This document shows positions 20,708 through 28,169 of a stretch of 64,000 nucleotides of DNA, piece by piece. Source of the stretch: an uncultured Acinetobacter sp. (GTDB lineage Bacteria; Pseudomonadota; Gammaproteobacteria; Pseudomonadales; Moraxellaceae). The stretch is from the NCBI RefSeq assembly GCF_947493735.1, contig NZ_CANLSL010000005.1, forward strand, positions 62,001 through 126,000, written 5' to 3'. The notes beneath the pieces are model-generated. The model was not told the origin of the DNA. It worked only from the letters and a program-made list of their open reading frames with translations, and did no database searches. Every line of letters begins with the position of its first letter. Position 1 is the stretch's first letter. A program made the translations under genes and the position numbers.

Positions 20708-22810
20708 ATGCCAGGTGATGCCGTCAGCCATGCCAAGCAACAGCTCCAATCCATCATTACACCGTACTTATCCGCCGATAAAGTAAACGCAGTGATGGAG
20801 GCAAGTGATTTCGCAGATGAAGCACATGCAGGAGTCACGCGAAAAAGTGGTGAGCCATATATTCTCCATCCGATTGCGGTGGCGTGTTTACTTGCCCATA
20901 TGCGCATGGATGTAGATACACTCATGGCGGCTCTCTTACATGATGTCATCGAAGATACTGAAGTCAAAAAAGAACATATTACCGAACGTTTTAATGCCAC
21001 TGTGGCACATTTGGTTGATGGTGTAACCAAGCTGACTAGTTCGAGTGATAAGCAATATAACAAAGCCGCTTCGTTCCGCAAATTTTTGCAAGCGACCTTA
21101 CACGATCCACGTGTCATTATTATTAAACTGTCTGATCGTTATCATAATATGACGACATTAGATGCTTTGCGTCCTGATAAACGTGAGCGCATCGCACGTG
21201 AAACTTTTGATATTTATGTGCCAATGGCTCGCCTTGTCGGCATGAACGAAATGGGGGACTGGCTTGAAGACCTCTGTTATCAAAATCTTGATATCGACAT
21301 GTACGCCAGCATTCAGCAAGCCCTCGCAGACACCAAACTCAAACGACAAGAATATCAAAACTTTTGGGAAGAAAAGCTCAATCAAATCCTTAGCGACAAC
21401 AACATTCAAGGTCGCATCAAAAAGAAAAATAATAATACCAAGCTCTTGCGCCACTTTATTAAAAACAAACTTGACCTGAATCAACTCACGCACAGTCATG
21501 CTTTTGACATCATTTTGCAACGTGTGCAAGATTGCGATGATTTAGTCAAATTATTGACTGCGCAATTTACCACACTCAGCTATATCGACCATATTCGTCG
21601 CCCTATACCTGGCGGTAATCAAGCATTATTACTAGAACTGCAAGGCGAAAAGACCTTTTTAAGCTTAAATATTCAAACCGAGTTAATGCGAAAAACTGCA
21701 CGCTTTGGCATGGTACTTGGTGAGGCCGCACCGCAAGCATGTCGCTCAGCCATTCAAGCATCGCTACAAAGCCTCAATGATTTGATTGATGAAAATTGTG
21801 CAAAAACAACATTCAACGACCTGCTCGATTATTTACATCAAGAAAAAATCATCGCTTATACCCCACACGGCCATATTCACGAACTTCCTCGTGGTGCAAC
21901 GGCTGTTGATTTTGCTTATGCCGCCAGTTTGTTCTTAGGCAACCATGCGGTCGGTTGTAAAATCAATGGTACGCAAAAACCACTTTCTACACCGATTCTT
22001 AATGGTCAAGTCGTCGAAATTATTACTGATGTACTTGCCTCGCCAAATCCTGATTGGCTCAGCTTTATCAATACACAAAAAGCACGTCGTGCCATTCAAA
22101 ACATTTTGCGTGATCAAGATTTTGATGAACAGATTTTGATTGGTCAACAAGCTTTAAATCGTGCACTACGCATGTTTAACGATTCGATTGATCAACTTTC
22201 CGATAAAGACTGGCAATGTTTATTGGAATGGCGTCACCTTGAAACCAAAGAAGCTTTGTACGAGCAAATCGCCGTTGGTGACTTGCTACCGCAATTGGTT
22301 GCCAATCGTCTACACCACCAGCAATCGAGCAAAGATGATAATGCACTGATCTTAATTCAAGGCACTGAAGGCGTTGAGGTGAAATACGGGCATTGTTGCA
22401 ATCCTGTCTTTGGTGATCAAATCATGGGGCATCTTACTCGTCGTGGTTTGATCGTACATCGCACCAAATGCAACAATCTACTGCAAGAGCAACATAAACA
22501 CCCTGAAAATATCATGCCGCTAACGTGGTATGATCAAAATCCTGAAGGCGCACGATTCAACGCTTATCTTGCGATTGATGAATCATTGAATGATGAACAA
22601 ACCTCAGAGGCAATCTATCGTGCACGTAAAGCCAACGCAGGGGTTGAGTCTGTTCTACACGAAAACAATGCGACTTATTTTAATATCGTGGTGAATGATC
22701 GTCGCCATCTTGCAAGCATCATTCGTGAACTTCGCATGACGCTGAATTTCCCGAAAATTACTCGATTACTCATGCCTTTTGCCAATCATCAAACCGCAAA
22801 AGTCAGTTAA
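20708..22810 (+). CDS. spoT: SpoT-type ppGpp hydrolase with degenerate synthetase domain
   Basis: RelA/SpoT homologue, 700 aa. The N-terminal HD hydrolase domain is intact ([21 protein letters not shown] at about residues 58-85, KLSDRYHNM). The synthetase region (about residues 240-360) has lost the usual motifs: where SpoT normally has NGYQSLHT and EVQIRT there are GGNQALLLE and LNIQTE. TGS ([22 protein letters not shown]), the conserved CC zinc-finger-like segment ([15 protein letters not shown]) and the ACT domain follow. Acinetobacter SpoT is reported to be essentially a monofunctional hydrolase, which fits. (p)ppGpp would then be made by a separate RelA, not in this window. Confidence 0.93.
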   Translation: MPGDAVSHAKQQLQSIITPYLSADKVNAVMEASDFADEAHAGVTRKSGEPYILHPIAVACLLAHMRMDVDTLMAALLHDVIEDTEVKKEHITERFNATVAHLVDGVTKLTSSSDKQYNKAASFRKFLQATLHDPRVIIIKLSDRYHNMTTLDALRPDKRERIARETFDIYVPMARLVGMNEMGDWLEDLCYQNLDIDMYASIQQALADTKLKRQEYQNFWEEKLNQILSDNNIQGRIKKKNNNTKLLRHFIKNKLDLNQLTHSHAFDIILQRVQDCDDLVKLLTAQFTTLSYIDHIRRPIPGGNQALLLELQGEKTFLSLNIQTELMRKTARFGMVLGEAAPQACRSAIQASLQSLNDLIDENCAKTTFNDLLDYLHQEKIIAYTPHGHIHELPRGATAVDFAYAASLFLGNHAVGCKINGTQKPLSTPILNGQVVEIITDVLASPNPDWLSFINTQKARRAIQNILRDQDFDEQILIGQQALNRALRMFNDSIDQLSDKDWQCLLEWRHLETKEALYEQIAVGDLLPQLVANRLHHQQSSKDDNALILIQGTEGVEVKYGHCCNPVFGDQIMGHLTRRGLIVHRTKCNNLLQEQHKHPENIMPLTWYDQNPEGARFNAYLAIDESLNDEQTSEAIYRARKANAGVESVLHENNATYFNIVVNDRRHLASIIRELRMTLNFPKITRLLMPFANHQTAKVS

Positions 22811-22857
22811 ATACTTTCACATTACACTTTATATTTAATATTAGGAGACACGCTCCC

Positions 22858-23241
22858 ATGTCACGTCAAGTTATCCATACCGAACATGCACCCGCTGCGA
22901 TTGGCACCTATTCTCAAGCGATCTTGGTAGACAATACACTGTATCTCTCAGGGCAGATCGGACTTGACCCATATAGCATGGAACTTGTAGATGGCATCGA
23001 AGCGCAAATCCGCCGTGTATTTGACAATATTAAAGCAGTTTGCACTGCCGCCGATGCAAGCTTGGCGGATATTGCGAAGTTAAACATTTTCCTCACTGAT
23101 CTTTCTCACTTCCAACTGGTCAATCAGATCATGGGGGAGTATTTTGCACAGCCCTACCCTGCACGTGCTGCACTTGGTGTTGCAAGCCTTCCAAAAGGGG
23201 CATTGGTTGAAATGGATGGTATTGTTTGCATTGAGAAATAA
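22858..23241 (+). CDS. ridA: Reactive intermediate/imine deaminase (RidA/YjgF/UK114)
   Basis: Hydrolyses reactive enamines/imines produced by PLP enzymes. The 127-aa protein has the family pattern: [12 protein letters not shown] near the N-terminus, [10 protein letters not shown], and the C-terminal [26 protein letters not shown], with the substrate-binding Arg in PARAA. AGGAG precedes the ATG by 11 nt. It lies 47 nt after spoT; ridA beside spoT is common in gammaproteobacteria. Confidence 0.95.
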   Translation: MSRQVIHTEHAPAAIGTYSQAILVDNTLYLSGQIGLDPYSMELVDGIEAQIRRVFDNIKAVCTAADASLADIAKLNIFLTDLSHFQLVNQIMGEYFAQPYPARAALGVASLPKGALVEMDGIVCIEK

Positions 23242-23291
23242 GTCATTTTCAGCATTAATTTGCTGTTAATTACTACTGTTAATTACTACTT

Positions 23292-23338
23292 AAGATCATA
23301 ATTTTTCGATTAAGTTCCAACTTATGATCTTTTTTTTC
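23292..23338 (+). terminator. Terminator after ridA
   Basis: Stem AAGATCATAA / TTATGATCTT with a 20-nt loop followed by a run of T. The long loop makes it less certain than the others. Confidence 0.6.
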
Positions 23339-23371
23339 GATTAAATTTAACATGAAAAACAATGGTACTTA

Positions 23372-23401
23372 TTGACAAACAATAACAATTATCAATAATA
23401 T
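23372..23401 (+). promoter_or_regulatory. bfd promoter with overlapping Fur box
   Basis: TTGACA at 23372 and TAATAT at 23396 (18-nt spacer) form a good sigma-70 promoter about 30 nt upstream of the bfd ATG. The 19-mer at 23381-23399 read on the minus strand matches the classical Fur box at 13 of 19 positions by hand count. Bfd is Fur-repressed in many proteobacteria, so repression by iron is likely. Confidence 0.6.
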
Positions 23402-23433
23402 CACTTATCCGATTTACACATCAGGTATGTTCG

Positions 23434-23628
23434 ATGTACGTTTGTTTATGCCGTGGTATTACCGACCAAGATATCAAAGATGCGATGCAAAATGGCGCAG
23501 AAAGTATTCGTGACGTCCGTGAAATGCTTGATCTCGGCACATGCTGTGGACGTTGTGTGCCTGAAGCAAAAACAATTATTTCTGAAGAACTTGCGGAAAT
23601 CGCAGCGCGAATCTCTGTTGCGGCTTAA
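23434..23628 (+). CDS. bfd: Bacterioferritin-associated ferredoxin
   Basis: A 64-aa [2Fe-2S] protein that binds bacterioferritin and reduces its core to release iron. Cluster cysteines are seen as CLC near the N-terminus (Cys4, Cys6) and in the CCGRC segment (about residues 38-41). The gene is preceded by a promoter with a Fur-like site and followed by a strong terminator. The partner bfr lies about 0.9 kb downstream, beyond an opposite-strand Uma2 gene. Confidence 0.95.
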   Translation: MYVCLCRGITDQDIKDAMQNGAESIRDVREMLDLGTCCGRCVPEAKTIISEELAEIAARISVAA

Positions 23629-23693
23629 TAAGATGTAGAAGCAACCATCACAAACAAATAAAATAAATAATCAAACTCACAAACTACTCCTCC

Positions 23694-23724
23694 CCCGCCA
23701 CGACTCATGGCGGGTTTATTTTTT
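23694..23724 (+). terminator. bfd terminator
   Basis: Stem CCCGCCA / TGGCGGG with a 7-nt loop followed by TTTATTTTTTT. Confidence 0.85.
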
Positions 23725-23794
23725 TAATGTAGGTTTATTTCTTATCAGGTATTTATAATTTGTCCAAAGCTATTCAAAAATAAAGACGATCGAT

Positions 23795-24343
23795 TTAAAA
23801 ATCAATCCCATCATAAACATCTGCAACCGAAAGCTTCAAGCCAACCGATTGCACAATCAATTCATCGCCCATTTCATAATATTGCGGTTGCCAATCGTCC
23901 AAGCGACTACGCAACTCAACCCACTGACGCTCTTGATCGACCATCAAGTACTCCTGCAAGGTTGGAATGAGTTGATACTGCTGTAGTTTGAAAGTTTTAT
24001 CATAGCTCTTGGTTGATGCAGAGAGTACCTCTACGATCAAAATCGGCGTTTCTACAAAGTACGCACTCATTGATGACTGGGAGCAATCAACCAGCACATC
24101 AGGATAATAAAAATTCTCGGCGATGCGCACCTTCATATCATTCATATACGGACGGCATGGCTTACCTTTAAGATGAGCCTTTAAAGTAGCAAAGATATTT
24201 CCTGAAATAATATTATGAGCAACACTTGCACCCACCATGGCAAAAACTTCGCCATCAATTAATTCATGTTTGATGGTGCTGTTTAGCTCACCTTGAATAT
24301 ATTCTTGCTCATCTATACGATGTTTATTTACAATGGTCATCAT
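23795..24343 (-). CDS. Uma2-family (DUF820) putative restriction-type endonuclease
   Basis: A 182-aa protein with the Uma2 PD-(D/E)XK layout: YIQGELNSTIKHELIDGEVFAM, then YYPDVLVDCS and TPILIVEVLSAST, which carry the acidic D and E-x-L pair, and FKLQQYQLIPTLQEYLMVDQ at the end. Proteins of this family are abundant in cyanobacteria and sporadic in Acinetobacter; their target is mostly unknown. It is on the opposite strand between bfd and bfr, which suggests that it was inserted into an ancestral bfd-bfr pair. Confidence 0.85.
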   Translation of the reverse strand: MMTIVNKHRIDEQEYIQGELNSTIKHELIDGEVFAMVGASVAHNIISGNIFATLKAHLKGKPCRPYMNDMKVRIAENFYYPDVLVDCSQSSMSAYFVETPILIVEVLSASTKSYDKTFKLQQYQLIPTLQEYLMVDQERQWVELRSRLDDWQPQYYEMGDELIVQSVGLKLSVADVYDGIDF

Positions 24344-24550
24344 CCACCTGTGTGGTATTGTTCAGTTCTAAATCAATATAGCACAGTCACTTGAAATGGC
24401 ATATTTCAGATGTATGATAAAATTTTGTTCACAGCCATATTCATTTTTATTCTCATTTGCTGTTCTAAAAAGTCCTCGCACCACGTCTTTGAAACGCTTA
24501 GACTATTTATAAATTAAGATTTTGAAGTTTTTATATTTTGGAGTGGTGAT

Positions 24551-25024
24551 ATGCAAGGTAGTAAGCAAGTCATTCAACAGTTGAACCAAGTGCTTTTTCA
24601 TGAGTTGACTGCGATCAATCAATATTTTTTGCACTCTCGCATGTTTAACGACTGGGGTATCGAAGGTCTCGGTGAGGCGGAATATAAAGAATCAATCCGT
24701 CAGATGAAGCATGCGGATAAAATCATCGAGCGCATTCTGTTCTTAGAAGGTCTGCCAAACCTCCAACATCTCGGCAAGCTTTACATTGGGCAACATACCG
24801 AAGAAGTATTAAAGTGTGATGTACGCAAGGTCAAAGAAAATATCGAGGCGTTACTATCTGCGGTCAAAATGGCTGAGCAAGAGATGGATTATGTGACTCG
24901 TGACTTGCTTCGTAGCATCTTAGAGAAAGATGAAGACTATCTCGACTGGGCTGATACACAGCTTGATTTGATTGGTAAAGTTGGTATTGAAAACTTTATT
25001 CAGAAGAATATGGAAGAGGAATAA
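24551..25024 (+). CDS. bfr: Bacterioferritin with degenerate ferroxidase centre
   Basis: A 157-aa four-helix bacterioferritin subunit, collinear with E. coli Bfr. Heme ligand Met52 is kept. Of the six ferroxidase ligands only Glu18 and His54 remain; positions 51, 94, 127 and 130 are Gln, Val, Asp and Tyr instead of Glu, Glu, Glu and His. It should therefore bind heme but oxidise iron poorly, and may act as a structural/electron-transfer subunit in mixed 24-mers with a second, active Bfr encoded elsewhere. The last about 110 nt occur again twice downstream as direct repeats. Confidence 0.93.
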   Translation: MQGSKQVIQQLNQVLFHELTAINQYFLHSRMFNDWGIEGLGEAEYKESIRQMKHADKIIERILFLEGLPNLQHLGKLYIGQHTEEVLKCDVRKVKENIEALLSAVKMAEQEMDYVTRDLLRSILEKDEDYLDWADTQLDLIGKVGIENFIQKNMEEE

Positions 25025-25075
25025 TTTATTATTTTTTCTAAAATTCCTTGATAATTCAATTGGTTTCTACATTAA
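24913..25075 (+). repeat. bfr 3'-end repeat, copy 1 (in the intact gene)
   Basis: The segment starting TAGCATCTTAGAGAAAGATG through the stop codon, plus the following relic hairpin region (TCTAAAATTCCTTGATAATTCA), corresponds to copy 2 at 26022. Its terminator is degenerate compared with copy 2. This copy encodes the C-terminus SILEKDEDYLDWADTQLDLI of the complete bfr. Confidence 0.9.
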
Positions 25076-25188
25076 TCTTGAATTATTGTTTTTGCAGTAG
25101 TCAGTCTAAGTTAAAACAATCCAGCTATTTTATATAAGTGATACTCAATATCCTTCAATAATAAAACTTTGAAGTCCTTCAGTATCAA

Positions 25189-25563
25189 CTAAGTCGGATT
25201 GTTTTTAATATATGCTTGCAAACGTTCTTTGTAGTTTTGAATAAAATTAGCCAACTCCTCGACATCAATGATATTTAATTGCCCAATATGTTTTCCACTT
25301 TTTAATATGTCCAAAAAATCAAAGCGCATTGTGCTACGAATATCGATGTAAGATGGTTTTTTCAAGCCTGCCTGCCTCCAATTGCGAATCGGATAATATT
25401 GCAACTTTATATAATCCGATTTGTCTTGGTACTGACTGGTAATCGAATCTAACAATACAATGGTTAAATTCTCTTTACCAATCTCAACCGTATAGCGAAC
25501 CTTCCCATTGACTGGATCTGAAGCAAATTTCACAAAAATTTGATAAATATCTCCAACCGCCAT
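25189..25563 (-). CDS. Putative PemK/MazF-like toxin
   Basis: A 124-aa protein beginning MAVGDIYQIFVKF, with a beta-rich N-terminal part in the style of MazF/PemK RNases (GDIYQ at the start, VRYTVEIG and TIVLLDSITSQY strands) and a helical C-terminus. The family call is tentative because the usual MazF active-site residues are not obvious. It starts 5 nt after a Phd/YefM-like gene, the normal arrangement of a type II toxin-antitoxin operon. The pair fills the first interval between bfr 3' repeats. Confidence 0.6.
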   Translation of the reverse strand: MAVGDIYQIFVKFASDPVNGKVRYTVEIGKENLTIVLLDSITSQYQDKSDYIKLQYYPIRNWRQAGLKKPSYIDIRSTMRFDFLDILKSGKHIGQLNIIDVEELANFIQNYKERLQAYIKNNPT

Positions 25564-25568
25564 GCTTA

Positions 25569-25880
25569 TTAACCTTCTTCTTCCTCAAACACTTCCTTTT
25601 CATTCAAAACCATCTGTTTGATTGGTTGACTCGTTAACTGAGCGATGTCTAAAAGATCACACACCATTTGTTGTCCCAACTGTTCTCGACGAGCAGTTTC
25701 AACAATTTGCTGCATGTGTTGAAATTCTTCAAAACTGAGCACAACCGCTTCTGGCGTATTGTTTGTGCAGACATAAATTGGTTGATGATGATCTTTGATA
25801 CTTTGAACAATTTTGCTCCAAGATTTGCGAACATCCGTTGCAGAAACAGTCGCACCATGAATAAAAGTTAATCTTCCCAT
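25569..25880 (-). CDS. Phd/YefM-like antitoxin
   Basis: A 103-aa protein from the ATG at 25880. VSATDVRKSWSKIVQSIKDHHQPIYVCTNNTPEAVVLSFEEFQHMQ is a clear Phd/YefM DNA-binding fold: a short helix, the K-I-V helix, then the beta hairpin and S-x-E-E-F helix. The acidic tail (EVFEEEEG) suits toxin binding. I prefer the ATG at 25880 to the track start at 25910 because a TACAAT box at 25914-25909 would place transcription start inside the longer frame, and GAGG lies upstream of 25880. Likely autoregulated. Confidence 0.78.
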   Translation of the reverse strand: MGRLTFIHGATVSATDVRKSWSKIVQSIKDHHQPIYVCTNNTPEAVVLSFEEFQHMQQIVETARREQLGQQMVCDLLDIAQLTSQPIKQMVLNEKEVFEEEEG

Positions 25881-25990
25881 ATCCAAGACCTCACATTTAA
25901 TGATCAACATTGTACCATATTTGACACAAAGTATTACTACAATTTAAGATTAGCATTTTGTAGAAAGTAACGATTTCACTTCATCTTGAG

Positions 25991-26173
25991 ACGACAATGT
26001 CGTATTTGCAAGCCGATAGGTTAGCATCTTAGAGAAAGATGAAGATTATCTCGACTGGGCGGATACACAGCTTGATCTGATTGAGAAAGTCGGTATTGAG
26101 AACTTTATTCAAAAGAATATGGAAGAGTAATAAGTTTTACTTCTTTCTAAAATCCCTTGAGAAATCAAGGGAT
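25991..26173 (+). repeat. bfr 3'-end repeat, copy 2, with upstream palindrome arm and terminator
   Basis: A 36-bp arm at 25991-26026 (ACGACAATGTCGTATTTGCA...GGTTAGCA), also found in copy 3, precedes about 109 nt nearly identical to the bfr end, which would encode SILEKDEDYLDWADTQLDLIEK through a stop at 26130. A hairpin terminator (AAATCCCTTGA / TCAAGGGATTTTTT, about 26149-26173) matches the decayed one after copy 1. Copies 2 and 3 share base differences from copy 1. Confidence 0.9.
26022..26130 (+). pseudogene. Bacterioferritin C-terminal fragment (copy 2)
   Basis: A start-less, in-frame fragment of the last roughly 35 codons of bfr, ending MEE then TAA. It has no ribosome site. It is a remnant made when the downstream toxin-antitoxin cassette arrived, not a functional gene. 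Confidence 0.85.
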
Positions 26174-26197
26174 TTTTTACTAATGTCAAATAATTAC

Positions 26198-26512
26198 TCA
26201 AACAATTAAAGTTTTTATTGCTTGAGGATTTTGAATACATAGCTTAATTAAGGTTTTCGCAGCTCCAGACGGATTGCGTTTACCTTGCTCCCATGCTTCG
26301 AGTGTACGTTTGGAAATATCCAACATTTTAGCAAATTCGACTTGTGTTAAGCCTATTTTTTTTCGAGCTAAAGCAACATCGGTTTCACTGACAACAGTCC
26401 GTTTCGCAACATTACCTGCAAGCATATCGTCTATGCCTTGCAAAATTTCAGCTTCAATATCTCGATTCGCTTCAAATGCTTCAAGCTCTTTGTCAGTCAT
26501 TAAACGAGGCAT
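26198..26512 (-). CDS. HigA/NadS-type XRE antitoxin
   Basis: A 104-aa protein with a C-terminal helix-turn-helix (ARKKIGLTQVEFAKMLDISKRTLEAWEQGKRNPSGAAKTLI, residues about 49-90), as in HigA2/NadS antitoxins. The start at 26512 overlaps the toxin end by 20 nt; an ATG at 26500 is an alternative. Toxin-first order and translational overlap are typical of HigBA. The helix-turn-helix suggests autorepression of the pair. Confidence 0.82.
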   Translation of the reverse strand: MPRLMTDKELEAFEANRDIEAEILQGIDDMLAGNVAKRTVVSETDVALARKKIGLTQVEFAKMLDISKRTLEAWEQGKRNPSGAAKTLIKLCIQNPQAIKTLIV

Positions 26513-26825
26513 TTAATTTCTCCACTAATAGATTAAGCGTTTTCTTGCTCAATTGAGTCACTTCTTTTTTGCTATAAAGTGTGAGCAACCATATTTCACC
26601 ATTTGCCAAACGGTTAAAGTAAATCACTCGAACACCGCCACGTTTGCCCTTGCCTCCACTGACCCATCTAATTTTTCGTATACCGCCTGATTTTGGTTCA
26701 ACATCACCTGCTTCAGGATTTACAGCCAAATAAGTTTTAAAGTCTTCGTATTCTTCTTCCGTCCAATAGATGGTAGCGTATTTAGAAAATAAAGGGGTTT
26801 CGCAAATTGTATACATACAGACCAT
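26493..26825 (-). CDS. RelE/HigB-like mRNA interferase toxin
   Basis: A 110-aa protein with the RelE-superfamily pattern IRKIRWVSGGKGKRGGVRVIYF...GEIWLLTLYSKKEVTQLSKKTLNLL, i.e. the basic G-K-G-K-R-G-G-x-R strand followed by the L-x-Y-x-K-x-E helix start. These toxins cleave ribosome-bound mRNA. An in-frame ATG at 26816 (MYTICETPLF) is also possible. It is the first gene of the HigBA-like operon lying between copies 2 and 3 of the bfr 3' repeat. Confidence 0.8.
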   Translation of the reverse strand: MVCMYTICETPLFSKYATIYWTEEEYEDFKTYLAVNPEAGDVEPKSGGIRKIRWVSGGKGKRGGVRVIYFNRLANGEIWLLTLYSKKEVTQLSKKTLNLLVEKLNASFND

Positions 26826-26884
26826 GAATACGATGAGATAGAATTATTTTAATACGACAATGTCGTATTTGCAAGCCGATAGGT

Positions 26885-26996
26885 TAGCAACTTGGAGAAA
26901 GATGAAGACTATCTCGACTGGGCGGATACACAGCTTGATCTGATTGAGAAAGTAGGTATTGAGAACTTTATTCAGAAGAATATGGAAGAAGAATAA
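26885..26996 (+). pseudogene. Bacterioferritin C-terminal fragment (copy 3)
   Basis: A start-less fragment of bfr encoding LEKDEDYLDWADTQLDLIEKVG through MEEE and stop. It lacks a ribosome site and a start codon. Confidence 0.85.
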
Positions 26997-27010
26997 CTTT
27001 TCTTTTGCTC

Positions 27011-27039
27011 AAAAAATCCCGCTATATGCGGGATTTTTT
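27011..27039. terminator. Bidirectional terminator downstream of the third bfr repeat
   Basis: Stem AAAAAATCCCGC / GCGGGATTTTTT, loop TATAT. It serves the convergent pilin accessory gene and the bfr side. Confidence 0.85.
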
Positions 27040-27065
27040 ATGTGCTAGAACAGCTAATTTCAATG

Positions 27066-27800
27066 TTATTTCCACGGTCGTAAGTCAACGATTTTAACCA
27101 CTTCACCTTTTTCTTTATTGATGAGTACAGTCATATCTACAGCAATGGCTTTTAAAGGTACAAAAGCTGTGGCTTGAGGGTATTTTGCTAAAATTTTCTC
27201 AACTAGATTTGGGTCATTAAAGTTTTTTAATAATTCCAAATCCTGAGAACGCTGCTGAATCAACGATTTGACTTGTTTTAAATCGACATAGCGTTCAGGT
27301 CGTTGTGCAAGCGATATACCACCCATGACTTCAGCGAATAGATCATCATTGCGTTGGTTGACGTTATCTGAAACTTTTACAGCAACATATTGAGGCTGTA
27401 ACCATGATGGCTTTTGAAACTGTGGCAGTGCTTGATCTACATGATCATTGATCAAATCATTATTGCGAACTAACTCAAAACGATCAACTACATAACCGAT
27501 CCATACAGGACGACCTTGTGCAATACTGTATACACCAAAACTCAGCGCAGAGAGTTGTAATAGAATAACTACTGCCAAATCAAACTTTAAAGACTTCTTA
27601 CCTTCTTTATAGACAATAAAACCCAAAACTGGACCGACAACCACATCTATCGCAATCAACATCAAAAAGATGTGCGTCACGCCTACGGCTGTGGCAAGTG
27701 GCGATGGATACCATACAAAAAACACAACTCCAACTACAAGTAAAGCAATCAAAAATGAAATGGATAAATGACCAAGAAAAAACTTAAAGCGACTAGACAT
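27066..27800 (-). CDS. TfpX/TfpZ-type type IV pilin accessory protein
   Basis: A 244-aa inner-membrane protein with an N-terminal helix (residues about 12-32), a second and third hydrophobic segment (THIFLMLIAIDVVVGPVLGFIVY; FDLAVVILLQLSALSFGVYSIA) and a periplasmic domain starting about residue 100. This topology and the GRPVWIGYVVDRFELVR block match pilin accessory proteins encoded beside particular pilA alleles, which help stability or assembly of the cognate major pilin. Position downstream of pilA on the same strand supports this. Confidence 0.82.
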   Translation of the reverse strand: MSSRFKFFLGHLSISFLIALLVVGVVFFVWYPSPLATAVGVTHIFLMLIAIDVVVGPVLGFIVYKEGKKSLKFDLAVVILLQLSALSFGVYSIAQGRPVWIGYVVDRFELVRNNDLINDHVDQALPQFQKPSWLQPQYVAVKVSDNVNQRNDDLFAEVMGGISLAQRPERYVDLKQVKSLIQQRSQDLELLKNFNDPNLVEKILAKYPQATAFVPLKAIAVDMTVLINKEKGEVVKIVDLRPWK

Positions 27801-27805
27801 TTTTC

Positions 27806-28098
27806 CTACAGACTCTCACTACTTTTGTCTATATTACTCAATTGTTTTTCCAATATTTCTATTTCTAAATCAATTTTAGATAATTCTTCACACACTTCAC
27901 GACAAATTTTCTGTAATACTTCATTTGCTTGCTGTGCGGTAAAACCTTTTTGCACTAATTGCTTGCCTTGTTCTAATATAGCTTCAATCCCTTTGTTTCA
28001 AAAATTATTTGCTTTCGAAATTTATAATCCTTAATTTGAGATTCTAATTCATTTTTCTCTGCTAACAATTGTTCTAAATTTGGATGTGTATGACTCAT
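27806..28098 (-). pseudogene. Frameshifted small coiled-coil protein gene
   Basis: Starts MSHTHPNLEQLLAEKNELESQI at the ATG at 28098, after AAGGAT. Frame 1 stops after about 42 codons (KLY then TAG), but the neighbouring frame continues as KGIEAILEQGKQLVQKGFT to a stop at 27806. The break is at an A-run near 27995-28000, consistent with loss of one A (AAAA to AAA). The repaired protein would be about 97 aa, charged and mostly helical. Function unknown. It lies between pilA and the accessory gene on the same strand. A sequencing error is possible. Confidence 0.7.
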
Positions 28099-28126
28099 AA
28101 GCATATCCTTTTCATTTAAATTCACA

Positions 28127-28152
28127 ATAAAAAACGCATCTTACGATGCGTT
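28127..28152 (-). terminator. pilA terminator
   Basis: Stem AACGCATC / GATGCGTT with a 4-nt loop; the minus strand continues into TTTTTATTG. Just after the pilA stop, so most pilA transcripts end here and only some read into the downstream genes. Confidence 0.8.
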
Positions 28153-28169
28153 CTTTGTATAAATACTAA

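Larger units (their letters stand above)
26854..27039 (+). repeat. bfr 3'-end repeat, copy 3, with palindrome arm and terminator
   Basis: The 36-bp arm is at 26854-26889; here the palindrome extends to ATACGACA-A-TGTCGTAT (17 nt). The bfr end follows to the stop at 26996 (NMEEE, as in copy 1). A strong, unrelated terminator follows (AAAAAATCCCGC / GCGGGATTTTTT, 27011-27039). This outermost copy is the best candidate for the original bfr end displaced by insertion. Confidence 0.9.

Noticed and set aside
24400-24550. A full Fur box before bfr
   Set aside because: Only about half of the consensus is matched (AATGAGAAT segment), too weak to list.
25991-26026. A XerC/XerD (pdif-like) site at the toxin-antitoxin cassette borders
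   Set aside because: CGTAT and GTTA elements occur, but the spacing and the rest do not match the Acinetobacter dif/pdif pattern, so I do not call it a dif site.
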